A DNA stretch of 64,000 nucleotides from Bacteroidales bacterium. Lineage in GTDB: Bacteria; Bacteroidota; Bacteroidia; Bacteroidales; UBA932. Positions 45,325 to 57,496 of the stretch are shown here, piece after piece (position 1 is the first letter of the stretch; each line of letters opens with the position of its first letter). The position numbers and the translations under genes were made by a program. The notes below the pieces were generated by a model. It saw only the letters and a list, made by a program, of their open reading frames with translations, was not told the DNA's origin and made no database searches. The stretch is from contig JAKSJZ010000004.1 in assembly GCA_024401995.1 (NCBI GenBank), positions 1 through 64,000 on the forward strand, written 5' to 3'.

Positions 45325-46587
45325 ATGAAAGAAAAGATTCTAATATATCAGGTTCTGCCCCGACTGTGGAGGAACGGCAGATTCTCCGGTTGGGACGCGG
45401 AGGCCTTCGACTACCTGAAGTCACTGTCCGTCACCCACGTCTGGTATACCGGTATCCCGCGCCATGCCAGCGGCAAGCCCTTCGTGAAGGGAGACCCCGG
45501 TTCGCCTTATGCGGTGGAGGACTGGCACGACGTCAACCCGTACCTGGCCGACGTCCCCTCAAGGAGGATGTCGGAATTCAAGGCTTTGGTGGACCGCACC
45601 CACAAGGCCGGCCTCAAGGTCATTACGGATTTCATCCCCAACCACGTGGCGCGCAGTTACAAGGGCGACATACCCCATTTCGACGACTGCGACTATGACT
45701 GGACCGATACCCTTAAGGTGGACTATTCCGCGGAAGGCTGCTGGGACAGGATGCTGGAGGTGATTCTTTTCTGGGCCGGCAAAGGTGTGGACGGCTTGCG
45801 CTGCGATATGGTCGAGCTCATACCTCCGGAATTCTTCAAATGGGCGACGGCAGAGGTGCGGAAGCGCTATCCCGATTTCATCTTCATAGGAGAGGTGTAC
45901 CGCCGCGACAACTACCGCCGCTACATCACCGAGCTTGGCTTCGACCTGATTTACGACAAGACGGGCCTGTACGATACGCTCAGGGCCATTATGGCGATGC
46001 CCGCCTCCACCAGGGGAATAACCTGGAACTGGCAGGACCTTCAGGACCTGCAGCCCGGGATGCTCAACTTCCTGGAGAACCACGACGAACAGAGGATATG
46101 CTCGCAGGCCTTCCTGGGCGGGTACGAGCGTTCGGTTCCCGGTATGGCGGTGGCTGCGCTGTTCAACGGAGCGTCCCTGCTCATATACTCCGGCCAGGAG
46201 CAGGGAGAGGACGCCGCCGACTCCGACGACGGGAGGACATCCATCTTCAACTGGACCGGCACCATTGACATAAAGGGCTTGGACGCACATCGCAACAGGG
46301 TGCTCGGGATTTACCGCAAGCTTCTCAAGGAAGCGTCGGAGCCTGTCTTCAAGGCCGGCGCGAACTGGGATCTGGCATATTGCAACGAAGAGGCCGAAGG
46401 CTATGATCCCGACCGCCATTTCGCCTTTCTGCGGTATCTGGGCAATGACCGGAGGGTGGTTTTCTGCAATTTCACGGACTCCGAGGCCAGGGTGTCGGTC
46501 AACATTCCGGAAATCGACGGCAGACCAGCCTGTACCGTAGAAATGAAGACCCCCGGATGGAATTATTCGATAAAGAAACTGAAATAA
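45325..46587 (+). CDS. GH13 alpha-amylase family enzyme, cytoplasmic
   Basis: 420 residues from ATG 45325 (a TTG seven codons earlier overlaps the -7 element). Retaining-glycosidase triad: nucleophile Asp161 (GLRCDMVE), acid/base Glu190 (FIGEVY), Asp254 (ENHDEQR); TIM barrel plus short C-terminal beta domain. No signal peptide, so it should act on cytoplasmic glycogen or maltodextrins. Followed after 18 bases by phosphofructokinase, consistent with glycogen breakdown feeding glycolysis. Confidence 0.92.
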   Translation: MKEKILIYQVLPRLWRNGRFSGWDAEAFDYLKSLSVTHVWYTGIPRHASGKPFVKGDPGSPYAVEDWHDVNPYLADVPSRRMSEFKALVDRTHKAGLKVITDFIPNHVARSYKGDIPHFDDCDYDWTDTLKVDYSAEGCWDRMLEVILFWAGKGVDGLRCDMVELIPPEFFKWATAEVRKRYPDFIFIGEVYRRDNYRRYITELGFDLIYDKTGLYDTLRAIMAMPASTRGITWNWQDLQDLQPGMLNFLENHDEQRICSQAFLGGYERSVPGMAVAALFNGASLLIYSGQEQGEDAADSDDGRTSIFNWTGTIDIKGLDAHRNRVLGIYRKLLKEASEPVFKAGANWDLAYCNEEAEGYDPDRHFAFLRYLGNDRRVVFCNFTDSEARVSVNIPEIDGRPACTVEMKTPGWNYSIKKLK

Positions 46588-46605
46588 ACCAAAATCACAT
46601 TTGAA

Positions 46606-47835
46606 ATGAAAGATTCAATCATTATCCTCTGTGGCGGCGGTCCCGCTCCCGGTATGAACACCGTGGTATGCACCGTCGCAAAGACTTTCCTTTCCAACGG
46701 ATACCGCGTCATCGGCCTTCACGGCGGCTACAGCGGGCTCTTCAGCAAGAATCCGAGGACCGAGGACATAGACTTCTTCAAAGCGGACGCCTATTTCAAT
46801 CGCGGAGGCAGCTACCTGCAGATGAGCAGGTTCAAGCCCACCGACGAGGATTTCGAGAAGAACTTCAACCTCTCCCTGTTCAAGGACAACGGAATCAAGC
46901 TTCTGGTGACGGTGGGAGGAGACGATACGGCAAGTACGGCGAACCGCATAGCCAAGTTCCTCGAGGCGAAGAAATATCCCATCGCAAACATTCACGTCCC
47001 GAAGACCATCGACAATGACCTTCCCCTGCCGGACAACACCCCCACCTTCGGATTCAACTCCGCAAAGCAGGAGGGCGCCCATATCGCGCGAACCATTTAC
47101 GAGGATGCGCGCACGTCCGGCAACTGGTTGCTCATCAGCGCAATGGGACGCAGCGCCGGACATCTTGCCCTTGGTATAGGCGAAGCCACGCACTGCCCGA
47201 TGACGGTTATTCCGGAGATGTTCAACAAGACGGCCATCACAATCGACAAGATTGTCAGGCTCACCCTCTCCGCCATCATCAAGCGCAAGATTCTCGGCAT
47301 AGATTACGGGACGGTAGTTGTGGCCGAAGGCGTCTTCCATGATCTTGCCGCCGACGACATCAAGTCCGCCGGAGTGTCGATGACCTATGACGAGCACGGC
47401 CATCCGGAACTCGGTAAAATCAGCAAGGCCGTGCTTTTCAACGAGATACTTGAAAAGGAGTTCAAGAAAACCGGAATGAAGGTGAAGACCCGTCCGGTCG
47501 AGATAGGCTACGACGTCCGCTGCCAGGACCCCATCGCCTATGACCTGAGCTACTGCTCGGAACTTGCGATGGGCGCATACGAGCTTTTCCGCAAGGGCGA
47601 GACGGGATGTATGGTTTACGTCAATTCGTTCGGCGAAGCCAGACCCCTCTACCTGAAGGACCTGCAGAACGCAGAGGGCAAGATTCCCCCGCGCAGGGTT
47701 GACATTCAGGGAGGCATAGCGAAGACCTACTACTCCAATATCGCCAACTACATCACTCCTGCCGACTACGAGGAGGCACGGAAGTACGTGGCCGACCCCG
47801 AGAAATACGATTTCAAGAAGATTCTGGGCTGGTAG
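46606..47835 (+). CDS. 6-phosphofructokinase, PPi-dependent type by motif
   Basis: 409 residues. Two residues mark the pyrophosphate class: Asp in GGDD (104-107; ATP enzymes have GGDGS) and Lys in PKTIDND (133-139; ATP enzymes have PGTIDND). It would reversibly phosphorylate fructose 6-phosphate with PPi in glycolysis. Length and MGRSAGHLALGIG match known bacterial PPi-PFKs. Cofactor choice is inferred from these residues. Confidence 0.92.
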   Translation: MKDSIIILCGGGPAPGMNTVVCTVAKTFLSNGYRVIGLHGGYSGLFSKNPRTEDIDFFKADAYFNRGGSYLQMSRFKPTDEDFEKNFNLSLFKDNGIKLLVTVGGDDTASTANRIAKFLEAKKYPIANIHVPKTIDNDLPLPDNTPTFGFNSAKQEGAHIARTIYEDARTSGNWLLISAMGRSAGHLALGIGEATHCPMTVIPEMFNKTAITIDKIVRLTLSAIIKRKILGIDYGTVVVAEGVFHDLAADDIKSAGVSMTYDEHGHPELGKISKAVLFNEILEKEFKKTGMKVKTRPVEIGYDVRCQDPIAYDLSYCSELAMGAYELFRKGETGCMVYVNSFGEARPLYLKDLQNAEGKIPPRRVDIQGGIAKTYYSNIANYITPADYEEARKYVADPEKYDFKKILGW

Positions 47836-49929
<2,094 letters not shown>

Positions 49930-49940
49930 GGACAGCATCT

Positions 49941-50876
49941 ATGGGAAAGAGGAAGGAAACATTGCACAGACTTTCGGACGAGCTGTTCACAAGCAAGCTC
50001 TGGTCCCTTGACCCGGACACGATGCCGTCGTGGGAAAAGAGGCTTGTGAACTTCGTCAAGCTTCTTCGCACCACCTTCGAGACATTCGCCGAGAACAGGA
50101 TGGGTTTCCAGTGCGTCGCACTCAGCTATTTCGTCGCTCTGGCCACCATACCGTTCGCCGCCCTTCTCTTTGCCGTCACCGGCGGGCTCGGATTGAGGGG
50201 CCAGATGCAGGAGGTGCTCGCGTCCCTGGCGCCGCAGTTCCCCGACATAGTGGCCTTCGTGTCCGACAAGGCCAATAGAATCATCGAATCCGCGCAATCC
50301 GGTCCCGTAGGCCTCATAAGCGCCCTGACCTTCATCTGGACCATACTCTGGCTAATGTTCCAGGTTGAACGGGTGTTCAACAACGTGTGGTGCATCAGGA
50401 GGGTGCCGCGCAAGATCTACAAGCGCTTCTCCTTCTATCTGCTGGCGATGCTGCTTCTCCCCTTCCTGGTACTCATATTCGGGCTTGGGATAGCCTATAT
50501 GACGAATATGCCCAAACTTATTGGCATAGACCTCAGCCAGACCAGGGACATATTCACTGCTCTCGGCTGGATATTCTTCTACATAATCACCACCTTCACC
50601 CTGTCGGCGATGTACAAGTTCATCCCGGCTGCGAAGGTCCACTATATCAATGCCATCAAGTCTGCGACGGTGTGCGGCGTGTTCTTCTGCGCGTTCCAGT
50701 ACCTTTACCTCGAGACACAGATATTCGTATCCAACCTGAACGGCGTTTACGGAGCCCTCGCGGCTATCCCGCTGTTCCTTATCTGGACGAATATAAGCTG
50801 GCAGATAATAATATACGGAGCCGAACTCTGTTACAGCTTCCAGAAGCTTGAAAGGGTTGACAAATCCAGGAATTGA
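49941..50876 (+). CDS. YihY/BrkB-family inner membrane protein
   Basis: 311 residues with six hydrophobic segments and the family stretch ENRMGFQCVALSYFVALATIPF at the first helix, PxxK/WYxFN-type loops and FLIWTNISWQIIIYGAELCYSF at the end. Once called RNase BN in error; true function unknown. Stop overlaps the next gene's alternative TTG. Confidence 0.9.
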   Translation: MGKRKETLHRLSDELFTSKLWSLDPDTMPSWEKRLVNFVKLLRTTFETFAENRMGFQCVALSYFVALATIPFAALLFAVTGGLGLRGQMQEVLASLAPQFPDIVAFVSDKANRIIESAQSGPVGLISALTFIWTILWLMFQVERVFNNVWCIRRVPRKIYKRFSFYLLAMLLLPFLVLIFGLGIAYMTNMPKLIGIDLSQTRDIFTALGWIFFYIITTFTLSAMYKFIPAAKVHYINAIKSATVCGVFFCAFQYLYLETQIFVSNLNGVYGALAAIPLFLIWTNISWQIIIYGAELCYSFQKLERVDKSRN

Positions 50877-50878
50877 GT

Positions 50879-52921
50879 ATGAGCTTTTCAGAATTCACGG
50901 AAAACGACCACAAACTTATACGGAAGGCATATGACGGTCTTTACAGGCTTGCCGCGGCAAGATGTCAGGGCGACCGCGAACTTGCCGTAGTCGGCAAGGC
51001 GTTCAGTTTTGCGAACGAGGCTCACAAGAACGTGCGCAGGCGCAGCGGCGAGCCATATATGCTTCACCCCATAGAGGTGGCGAAGATAGTCGTGGACGAA
51101 ATAGGCCTGGGCTACAAGTCCATTGCTGCGGCCCTGCTCCACGACGTCGTGGAAGACACGGATTACACCGTCGACGACATCCGCAACCTTTTCGGCGACA
51201 AGATCGCCTCCCTTGTCGACGGCCTTACCAAAATCAAGACCGTCCTGGACAACAAGGACCGTACGGGGCAGGAATACACCGCCAGCCTGCAGGCCGAGAA
51301 TTTCAAGCGTATCCTGCTGACACTCGGGGATGACGTCAGGGTGGTGCTCATCAAGCTTGCGGACAGGCTCCACAACTGCAGGACAATAGAATATATGCCC
51401 GAGCACAAGCGGGACAAGATTCTTGCCGAGACGATGTTCATCTTCATCCCCCTCGCCCACAGGCTCGGCCTATATTCGATCAAGTCCGAAATGGAGAACA
51501 TTTGGCTCAAATTCAACGAGCCGGAGGCATACAAGTCCATCTCCGAGCGCATCAGAGGCAACAGAATCGAACTCGACAACCAGATTGACGACTTCATCGA
51601 GCCGATGCGGACCGCACTGGCGGGCGCCGGGTTCAAGTTCGAGATAAAGAAGCGCATCAAATCCCCCTACTCCGTCTGGCACAAGATGAAGGTGAAGCAG
51701 ATACCCTTCGAGGAGATAAATGACCTCTATGCGGTCAGGATAATCTTCGAGGGTACTCCGGATGCTCCGGAAAGGGAACGGCAGAACGCCTACCTGATTT
51801 TCGCCATCATCACCAGCCTCTACAAGTTCCAGCCCGGCCGCACCAGGGACTGGATACGGCAGCCCAAGAACAACGGCTACGAGGCCCTTCACTGCACCCT
51901 TATGAGCCCTATGGGCATTTGGGTGGAGGTGCAGATACGTTCCAGGAGGATGGATGACATAGCCGAGAAGGGCATAGCCGCCCACTGGGCATACAAGCGG
52001 GAAGGATACGATACCTCCGACCAGGAGAACGAGATGGACCGCTGGCTCCAGAGGGTCAAGGACATACTGCAGGGAGACGACCTGAACTCGCTCGAACTTC
52101 TCGATATCATCCACAAGGACCTCGTCGCAAATGAGATAGTCGTATTCACCCCCAAGGGTGAGCAGCGTTCCATCCAGACCGGAGCGACGGCGCTCGACTT
52201 TGCCTATATGATTCACTCGGAGATAGGCAGAAAGGCGATTGCAGCCAAGATCAACCTGAAGCTCGAGCCTCTGAGCAAGGTACTGAAGGGTGGTGACCAG
52301 ATAGAGATACTCACTGCGGCCAAGTCAAATCCGGACCCCGCCTGGCTGGAGTTTCTGCAGACCAGGCACGCCCGCCACAAGGTCATAGAATATTTCCGCG
52401 AATCCGACCCGGCAAAGCTTCAGGAAGTGGAGAATATCCTGTCCAAGAGCCGCAGTGCGGATTCGGAAGATATTGCCCCCGAAGTGGTTGTCCCCGGAGA
52501 GAACTGCACCTATGTGATTGCGAACTGCTGCCATCCTCTGCCGGGCGACCCGGTGGTGGGGTTCAAGTCCGAGGAAGGAGTGGTGGTGGTGCACAAGAAG
52601 TCCTGCCCGGTTGCGGAGAGCATTGCCTCCAAATTCGGGGACAAGGCAGTGGTTCCGCAATGGATTCACAATTCCGAAAAGGACTTTCCGGCGACCATAT
52701 CAATCAAGGGCATAGACCGAATGGGACTCCTGAACGAATTGTCGGCCCTGATATCCACCAATATGGGCATCAATATAAGAAGGGTCGAGCTGCACGCCGC
52801 CGAAGGGGTTTCATCCGGCGTCATAGAAGTGATGGTGGGCGACCGCAAGACCCTTGACGGCCTGATGGACAGATTGAAGAAGATAGAGGGCATAACCTCA
52901 GTTAACAGATCCGATCTCTGA
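50879..52921 (+). CDS. Bifunctional (p)ppGpp synthetase/hydrolase (Rel/SpoT family)
   Basis: 680 residues from ATG 50879 (TTG at 50873 less likely). HD hydrolase domain with HDVVEDT (88-94) and HPIEVAKI intact, synthetase domain with KRIKSPYSVWHKM and RTRDWIRQPKNNGYEALHC (RxKD-like, the bifunctional class), TGS domain (IVVFTPKG), zinc-finger/helical region with CCHP and C-terminal ACT domain. Controls the stringent response. Last base overlaps the next ATG. Confidence 0.95.
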   Translation: MSFSEFTENDHKLIRKAYDGLYRLAAARCQGDRELAVVGKAFSFANEAHKNVRRRSGEPYMLHPIEVAKIVVDEIGLGYKSIAAALLHDVVEDTDYTVDDIRNLFGDKIASLVDGLTKIKTVLDNKDRTGQEYTASLQAENFKRILLTLGDDVRVVLIKLADRLHNCRTIEYMPEHKRDKILAETMFIFIPLAHRLGLYSIKSEMENIWLKFNEPEAYKSISERIRGNRIELDNQIDDFIEPMRTALAGAGFKFEIKKRIKSPYSVWHKMKVKQIPFEEINDLYAVRIIFEGTPDAPERERQNAYLIFAIITSLYKFQPGRTRDWIRQPKNNGYEALHCTLMSPMGIWVEVQIRSRRMDDIAEKGIAAHWAYKREGYDTSDQENEMDRWLQRVKDILQGDDLNSLELLDIIHKDLVANEIVVFTPKGEQRSIQTGATALDFAYMIHSEIGRKAIAAKINLKLEPLSKVLKGGDQIEILTAAKSNPDPAWLEFLQTRHARHKVIEYFRESDPAKLQEVENILSKSRSADSEDIAPEVVVPGENCTYVIANCCHPLPGDPVVGFKSEEGVVVVHKKSCPVAESIASKFGDKAVVPQWIHNSEKDFPATISIKGIDRMGLLNELSALISTNMGINIRRVELHAAEGVSSGVIEVMVGDRKTLDGLMDRLKKIEGITSVNRSDL

Positions 52922-54723
52922 TGAAAAAAACCGACCTGGCGTTCGGAGCCGCGCTTACCGGGCTGCTCGTTTTCTCGATGACGTTCACGCATTCGTGCGC
53001 GAACACGACCCAGGCCCCTACCGGGGGGCCCAAGGATACAATACCGCCCGTTCTTGTAGGTGCGGAGCCCGGCATCGGAACGGTCGGCTTCCCCGTCAAG
53101 GGCGGGAAGATACTGCTTGCCTTCGACGAATACGTCACTATAAAGAACGAGAAGAACATCTTCCTGTCCCCTCCCCTTGCCAAAAAGCCCAAATCAAGGC
53201 TCAGGGGCAAGGCGGTGGAGATAAGTTTCGAGGAGGAGCTGAAACCCAACACAACCTACAACCTCAGCCTTGTCAACGCAATCGCCGACAATAACGAGGG
53301 CAATATGTTCCCGGGGGTCAATTTCGTGTTCTCCACCGGCGACAGTTTCGATTCGCTGATGATAAGCGGCACGGTGCGTGACTGCAAGAACCTCAATCCG
53401 GTTGCCGACGCCACAGTAATGCTATACAAGGACCACGGCGACAGCGCCCTGTTCCTCGGCAGGCCGGATGCCGCCGCAAGGACGGACGAATACGGTTTCT
53501 TCGTGGTCCCGTACCTCAAGGACACGCTCTACAGGCTCTATGCCATCAAGGACGAGGCATCCAACAACATCTACGACCCGGACGTCGATCTGGTTGCCTT
53601 TGCGGACTCCCTCGTAAGACCGGCTACGGTAGTCAGCGACACGCTTCCCGAACTCCAGGCCTATGACCCGCGCGATACTCTGGGGCTGCTTGCACGGCGC
53701 AGTGAATACGAGCTTCTGCTGTTCCGCGAAAAACCCACCAAGCAGTATATTCAGGACAGCAAAAGGGTTGACAGGTACAAGGCATACGTGAAGTTTCAGG
53801 CGCCTTTCGCCTGGGTTGACTCAATATGGGTTTCAGGCTACGGCAAGGGCTCCGTCATAACCCAGTTCAATGACTATCAGGACAGTCTGGAAATATGGCT
53901 CAACACCCGCAAGAGAACGCCGGACACGATGAAAGTCAACGTACAGTACCGCAAGACGGATTCGCTCGGAATCCTGAAGCCGGACTTCGAGACGCTTCGG
54001 CTGACGGTGGAGGGAGAGTCGGCCGCGTCGAAGTACAAGAAAGTCAGCAAACGCGACCTCAAGCACGAGGACACCATCTGCGTCAGCACCTTGAAGGTCG
54101 AGCCGGAGACATTCGCCAGGGACGGGTTCAGGCTCGAGTTCAAGTATCCGCTTATAAACGCCGACTTCGGCAAGGCGGAGTTCAAGTACGTAAACCCCAA
54201 GCAGAAAGAGTTCCCCGCAAAGTTCCGGGTGGAGCCGGACAGCAGGGACGTGAGGATTATACGCCTGATTCCCGAGACGGAGCCGCAGGAGGGCAACGAC
54301 TATATCCTCAAGATAAAGGAAGGGGCATTCAGGGACATAACCGGTTTCAGAAGCGACAGTCTCGAAGCCAAGACCGCCCTGCCCAAGGACGACAAGTTGA
54401 GTACGCTGAGACTGGAAATCACGGGCGTGGAGGGCAAGCACCTTGTCGAGATACTGGACGAGAAGCTCTCCAAAACCCTTCGGAGCGAATTCATCACCTC
54501 CGACTCCACCCTCGAATTCAAGTATATGAAGGCGGGCAAATATGCCATACGCTTCACTTCCGACATCAACGACAACAATCTGGTCGATACGGGCTCCGTC
54601 CTGGAACACCGCCAGCCGGAAAAGGTCCGCTTCTGCAAGTTCGGCGGAAGCAATGCGATGATTATCGCCGAAAGCGCGGAGGTGGAGCAGAAGGTTGACC
54701 TGCAAGAATTGTTCGGACAATGA
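52921..54723 (+). CDS. Ig-like (Big_5) domain lipoprotein
   Basis: 600 residues. Signal ending in FTHSC (Cys26), then NTTQAPTGGPKDTIPP, the conserved start of Bacteroidota Big_5 lipoproteins; Ig-like domain (about 40-140), carboxypeptidase-regulatory-like strand region (about 150-220) and further beta-rich repeats. Surface or periplasmic, function unknown. Coupled to the next gene (4-base overlap), a beta-barrel protein. Confidence 0.87.
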   Translation: MKKTDLAFGAALTGLLVFSMTFTHSCANTTQAPTGGPKDTIPPVLVGAEPGIGTVGFPVKGGKILLAFDEYVTIKNEKNIFLSPPLAKKPKSRLRGKAVEISFEEELKPNTTYNLSLVNAIADNNEGNMFPGVNFVFSTGDSFDSLMISGTVRDCKNLNPVADATVMLYKDHGDSALFLGRPDAAARTDEYGFFVVPYLKDTLYRLYAIKDEASNNIYDPDVDLVAFADSLVRPATVVSDTLPELQAYDPRDTLGLLARRSEYELLLFREKPTKQYIQDSKRVDRYKAYVKFQAPFAWVDSIWVSGYGKGSVITQFNDYQDSLEIWLNTRKRTPDTMKVNVQYRKTDSLGILKPDFETLRLTVEGESAASKYKKVSKRDLKHEDTICVSTLKVEPETFARDGFRLEFKYPLINADFGKAEFKYVNPKQKEFPAKFRVEPDSRDVRIIRLIPETEPQEGNDYILKIKEGAFRDITGFRSDSLEAKTALPKDDKLSTLRLEITGVEGKHLVEILDEKLSKTLRSEFITSDSTLEFKYMKAGKYAIRFTSDINDNNLVDTGSVLEHRQPEKVRFCKFGGSNAMIIAESAEVEQKVDLQELFGQ

Positions 54724-55622
54724 CAAAACGCATATTCACCACCATACTGCTCCTGTGTGCCGTCCTTTACCCGTCAGGCAGGGCGTCGGCCCAGCAGATT
54801 GATTCGCTGACCCTGGCCACCGGCGATCTGGAAGCCATTTCCAGAACGCTTCCCGACGAGTATCTCGATACGGTACAGATAAAGGGCAGCAAGGACATCA
54901 ACGACTATTCGCTGCTGGGATTCGCTTACGGCGTGGACCTTACCACCACCCTGTTCAACCCGCAGAAATACGGCAACAAGATGGGATTCAGGCCCAACTA
55001 TCTTGCAGTCTTCTACACCCATCACGAGAAGATGTTCAGGTTCATCCCCTATTTCGCAATCCAGATAGGCGCGGAGTACTCCCACAGCGGATTCTCGTTC
55101 GACAAGGAAAGCAAGGAGACTCTGGACGGCATATCGTCGCTGAAGTACAGTCTTGCGGCCATACCGGCGATGGCGCAAATCCACGTTGACATGAAGAATT
55201 TCAAGGTTATGGCCATGGTCGGCGCTTATGCCGGCTACAGATTCGGGCTGGAAATGACCGCCCCTGAACCGGAGCCTGACCCCGAACCGGAGCCGCAGAG
55301 CTTTCAGATATCCGGACGCGACGTCGAATTGAAGGACCCCACCTTTATGGACTCGTTCCGCAGGTTCGACTACGGCCTGCGCGGCGGCGTCGGGTTCGGG
55401 GTGATGTTCGACCCTGTGGAGATTCACCTGGGGGCGCTCGTACGCTGGTCCTGGTCCAGCCTGTATGCCCCGGACTATTATAGCAAGTATTATTACCGTT
55501 TTGCTTATCCGCTTGATATCAGCATATATGCATCGTTTAACTTCCAGCTCAACAAGAGGACGGGAAATACAACGTCGATGCTGAAGAAGAAAGCGAAATC
55601 GATAGTGTATGGAGAGGATTAG
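54720..55622 (+). CDS. PorT-like outer membrane beta-barrel protein
   Basis: 300 residues; signal peptide about 1-24 (ASA|QQID), then an eight- to ten-strand barrel with GFRPNYLAVFYTH, GAYAGYRFGLEM, a Glu-Pro repeat loop (PEPEPDPEPEPQ, about 180-191) and RYDYG/FNFQL-like closing strand. Family resembles PorT/OMP_b-brl_2. Function unknown; co-transcribed with the Big_5 lipoprotein. Overlaps ispG by 14 bases. Confidence 0.78.
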   Translation: MTKRIFTTILLLCAVLYPSGRASAQQIDSLTLATGDLEAISRTLPDEYLDTVQIKGSKDINDYSLLGFAYGVDLTTTLFNPQKYGNKMGFRPNYLAVFYTHHEKMFRFIPYFAIQIGAEYSHSGFSFDKESKETLDGISSLKYSLAAIPAMAQIHVDMKNFKVMAMVGAYAGYRFGLEMTAPEPEPDPEPEPQSFQISGRDVELKDPTFMDSFRRFDYGLRGGVGFGVMFDPVEIHLGALVRWSWSSLYAPDYYSKYYYRFAYPLDISIYASFNFQLNKRTGNTTSMLKKKAKSIVYGED

Positions 55623-56874
55623 CACCATACCTGTCAGAATCGGCGGCAGCCTGGTGATAGGCGGAGGTGCACCCGTGGCGGTGCAGACGATGTGCTCCAC
55701 CCACACCTCGGACGAAGAAGCCACCGTCGCCCAGTGCCGGAGGCTTGCCGGGGCCGGAGCGGAGCTTATACGCATTACGGTACCCGGAATGTCCGACGTG
55801 GAGCATATAAGCAACATCAGGAAAGCCCTGCGGGCGGAAGGAATACTGGTCCCGATAGTGGCCGACATACACTTCTCCGCGCAGACTGCCCTTGCAGTGG
55901 CCCCTCACGTCGAGAAGGTGCGCATCAATCCGGGCAACTTCCATCCCGACCACGACAGCGCGCGCAGGCTGTTTGCGGAATTGCTCAAGGTATGCCGCGA
56001 CGACGGCACCGCAATCCGCATAGGTCTCAACCACGGCAGTCTTGGCAGATTCATCACGGAGCGTTTCGGCAACACGCCGGAAGCTATGGCCGAGGCGGCC
56101 ATGGAATGGCTCAAGATGTGCGTCGACAATGATTTCAAGGCGGTTGTGGTATCATTGAAGGCCTCGAACACTGCGATAATGACAGCCGCATACCGGCTTC
56201 TGAGCGCAAGGATGCAGGAGGATTTCGGCTTCCGCTTCCCGCTCCACGTCGGAGTGACCGAAGCTGGAGGAGGCGAGAGCGGACGGATCAAGTCCGCAGT
56301 CGGAATCGGCACGCTGTTGGGCGAAGGGATAGGCGACACGATACGGGTGTCACTTACCGAAGACCCCGAAGCGGAAATCCCGGTCGGCAGGGCCATAGCC
56401 GACTATTTCGCAAAGGGGCCGGACTCCATCGCCGGAGATTTTCCCGAATTGAAGGCGGCTCTGGACTGGGGCCCGGGGCTGCTGAGACACGACATCGACA
56501 CCATTCCGGCCGGAGCCGTGTCGGAACATCTGGAAGACGAAATCATGCAGGCCGCACGCAGGCGCTTCTACAGGGCGGAATTCGTAGCCTGTCCCGGATG
56601 CGGAAGGACAATGTATGACCTGCAGGGCACCTTCGAAGCCATCCGTGAGCGCACCTCGCACCTGAAAGGGACTGTAATTGCAGTGATGGGGTGCATAGTC
56701 AACGGCCCCGGCGAGATGGCTGACGCCGACTGGGGATATGTCGGCGAAGGAGACGGCAAGGTCACGATATACCGCAGGAACGTGCCTGTGCTCAGGCACA
56801 TACCCGATACGGAAGCTATTGACAGGCTGGTAAGTCTTATTGAAGAAGAGCAACGACGCTCTCCCCTGCCCTGA
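55609..56874 (+). CDS. ispG: (E)-4-hydroxy-3-methylbut-2-enyl-diphosphate synthase IspG
   Basis: Penultimate enzyme of the MEP isoprenoid pathway. 421 residues: TIM barrel (about 5-260), then [4Fe-4S] domain with Cys328 and Cys331 (CPGCG), Cys362 (MGCIVNGPGE) and Glu369. Many Bacteroidota enzymes are about 600 residues with an extra inserted domain; here only about 55 residues join the two domains, so it is close to the short two-domain type. Last 38 bases overlap the convergent psd. Confidence 0.96.
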   Translation: MERISTIPVRIGGSLVIGGGAPVAVQTMCSTHTSDEEATVAQCRRLAGAGAELIRITVPGMSDVEHISNIRKALRAEGILVPIVADIHFSAQTALAVAPHVEKVRINPGNFHPDHDSARRLFAELLKVCRDDGTAIRIGLNHGSLGRFITERFGNTPEAMAEAAMEWLKMCVDNDFKAVVVSLKASNTAIMTAAYRLLSARMQEDFGFRFPLHVGVTEAGGGESGRIKSAVGIGTLLGEGIGDTIRVSLTEDPEAEIPVGRAIADYFAKGPDSIAGDFPELKAALDWGPGLLRHDIDTIPAGAVSEHLEDEIMQAARRRFYRAEFVACPGCGRTMYDLQGTFEAIRERTSHLKGTVIAVMGCIVNGPGEMADADWGYVGEGDGKVTIYRRNVPVLRHIPDTEAIDRLVSLIEEEQRRSPLP

Positions 56875-57493
56875 GCACCATACCCTTCTTCACCTTCACC
56901 TTCGCGCCGGCAGGCAGGTAGATGTCGAAGCGCGAGCCGAACTTGATGATGCCGCACTGCGTACCACCCTCAACCTGGAGTCCCGGGGCGCCGTAGTTGA
57001 CAATGCGCCTTGCAAACCCTCCGGCCAGCTGGCGGAAAAGAATCTCCTTGCCTGCATCCGTGCGTACGCACGTGCTTGTATGCTCGTTGGCAAGCGAAGC
57101 CTTGGGCAGGAAAGCCAGGAAATGCTTTCCGGGATGGTACTTGTAGTAGGTGACCGTGCCGCTTACGGGCCAGAAGTTGGCGTGCATATCGTAGAAATTC
57201 ATAAACACGCTGACAACTATGCACTTGCGCTTGAGATACTCCGGCTCGAAAACCCTCTGGACGTTGGACACTATGCCGTCTGCCCCTGACGTGACCACCC
57301 GGTTGTCACCGTTCCTGCGTCTCTTGGGGATGCGGAAAAAATACGTCACGAAAATGCAGTACCAAAGAAGAAGGGTGAGCAGCACCCAGGCAAGCCAGGG
57401 ATAAGGAACCCACTTCAGAACCGCAAGGGCTGCGGCGACACCGATCGCCCACACGGACACGACAGCCAATATTGAGTCTTTATCTATACGCAT
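56837..57493 (-). CDS. psd: Phosphatidylserine decarboxylase proenzyme
   Basis: 218 residues, the short PSD-A type. Two N-terminal hydrophobic segments (about 8-54), VFMNFYDMHANFWP and the self-cleavage site Gly186-Ser187 in KFGSRFD, which becomes the pyruvoyl group. Makes phosphatidylethanolamine from the PssA product. Follows cdsA with a 3-base gap; 3' end overlaps ispG by 38 bases. Confidence 0.95.
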   Translation of the reverse strand: MRIDKDSILAVVSVWAIGVAAALAVLKWVPYPWLAWVLLTLLLWYCIFVTYFFRIPKRRRNGDNRVVTSGADGIVSNVQRVFEPEYLKRKCIVVSVFMNFYDMHANFWPVSGTVTYYKYHPGKHFLAFLPKASLANEHTSTCVRTDAGKEILFRQLAGGFARRIVNYGAPGLQVEGGTQCGIIKFGSRFDIYLPAGAKVKVKKGMVLRAGESVVALLQ

Positions 57494-57496
57494 AAA

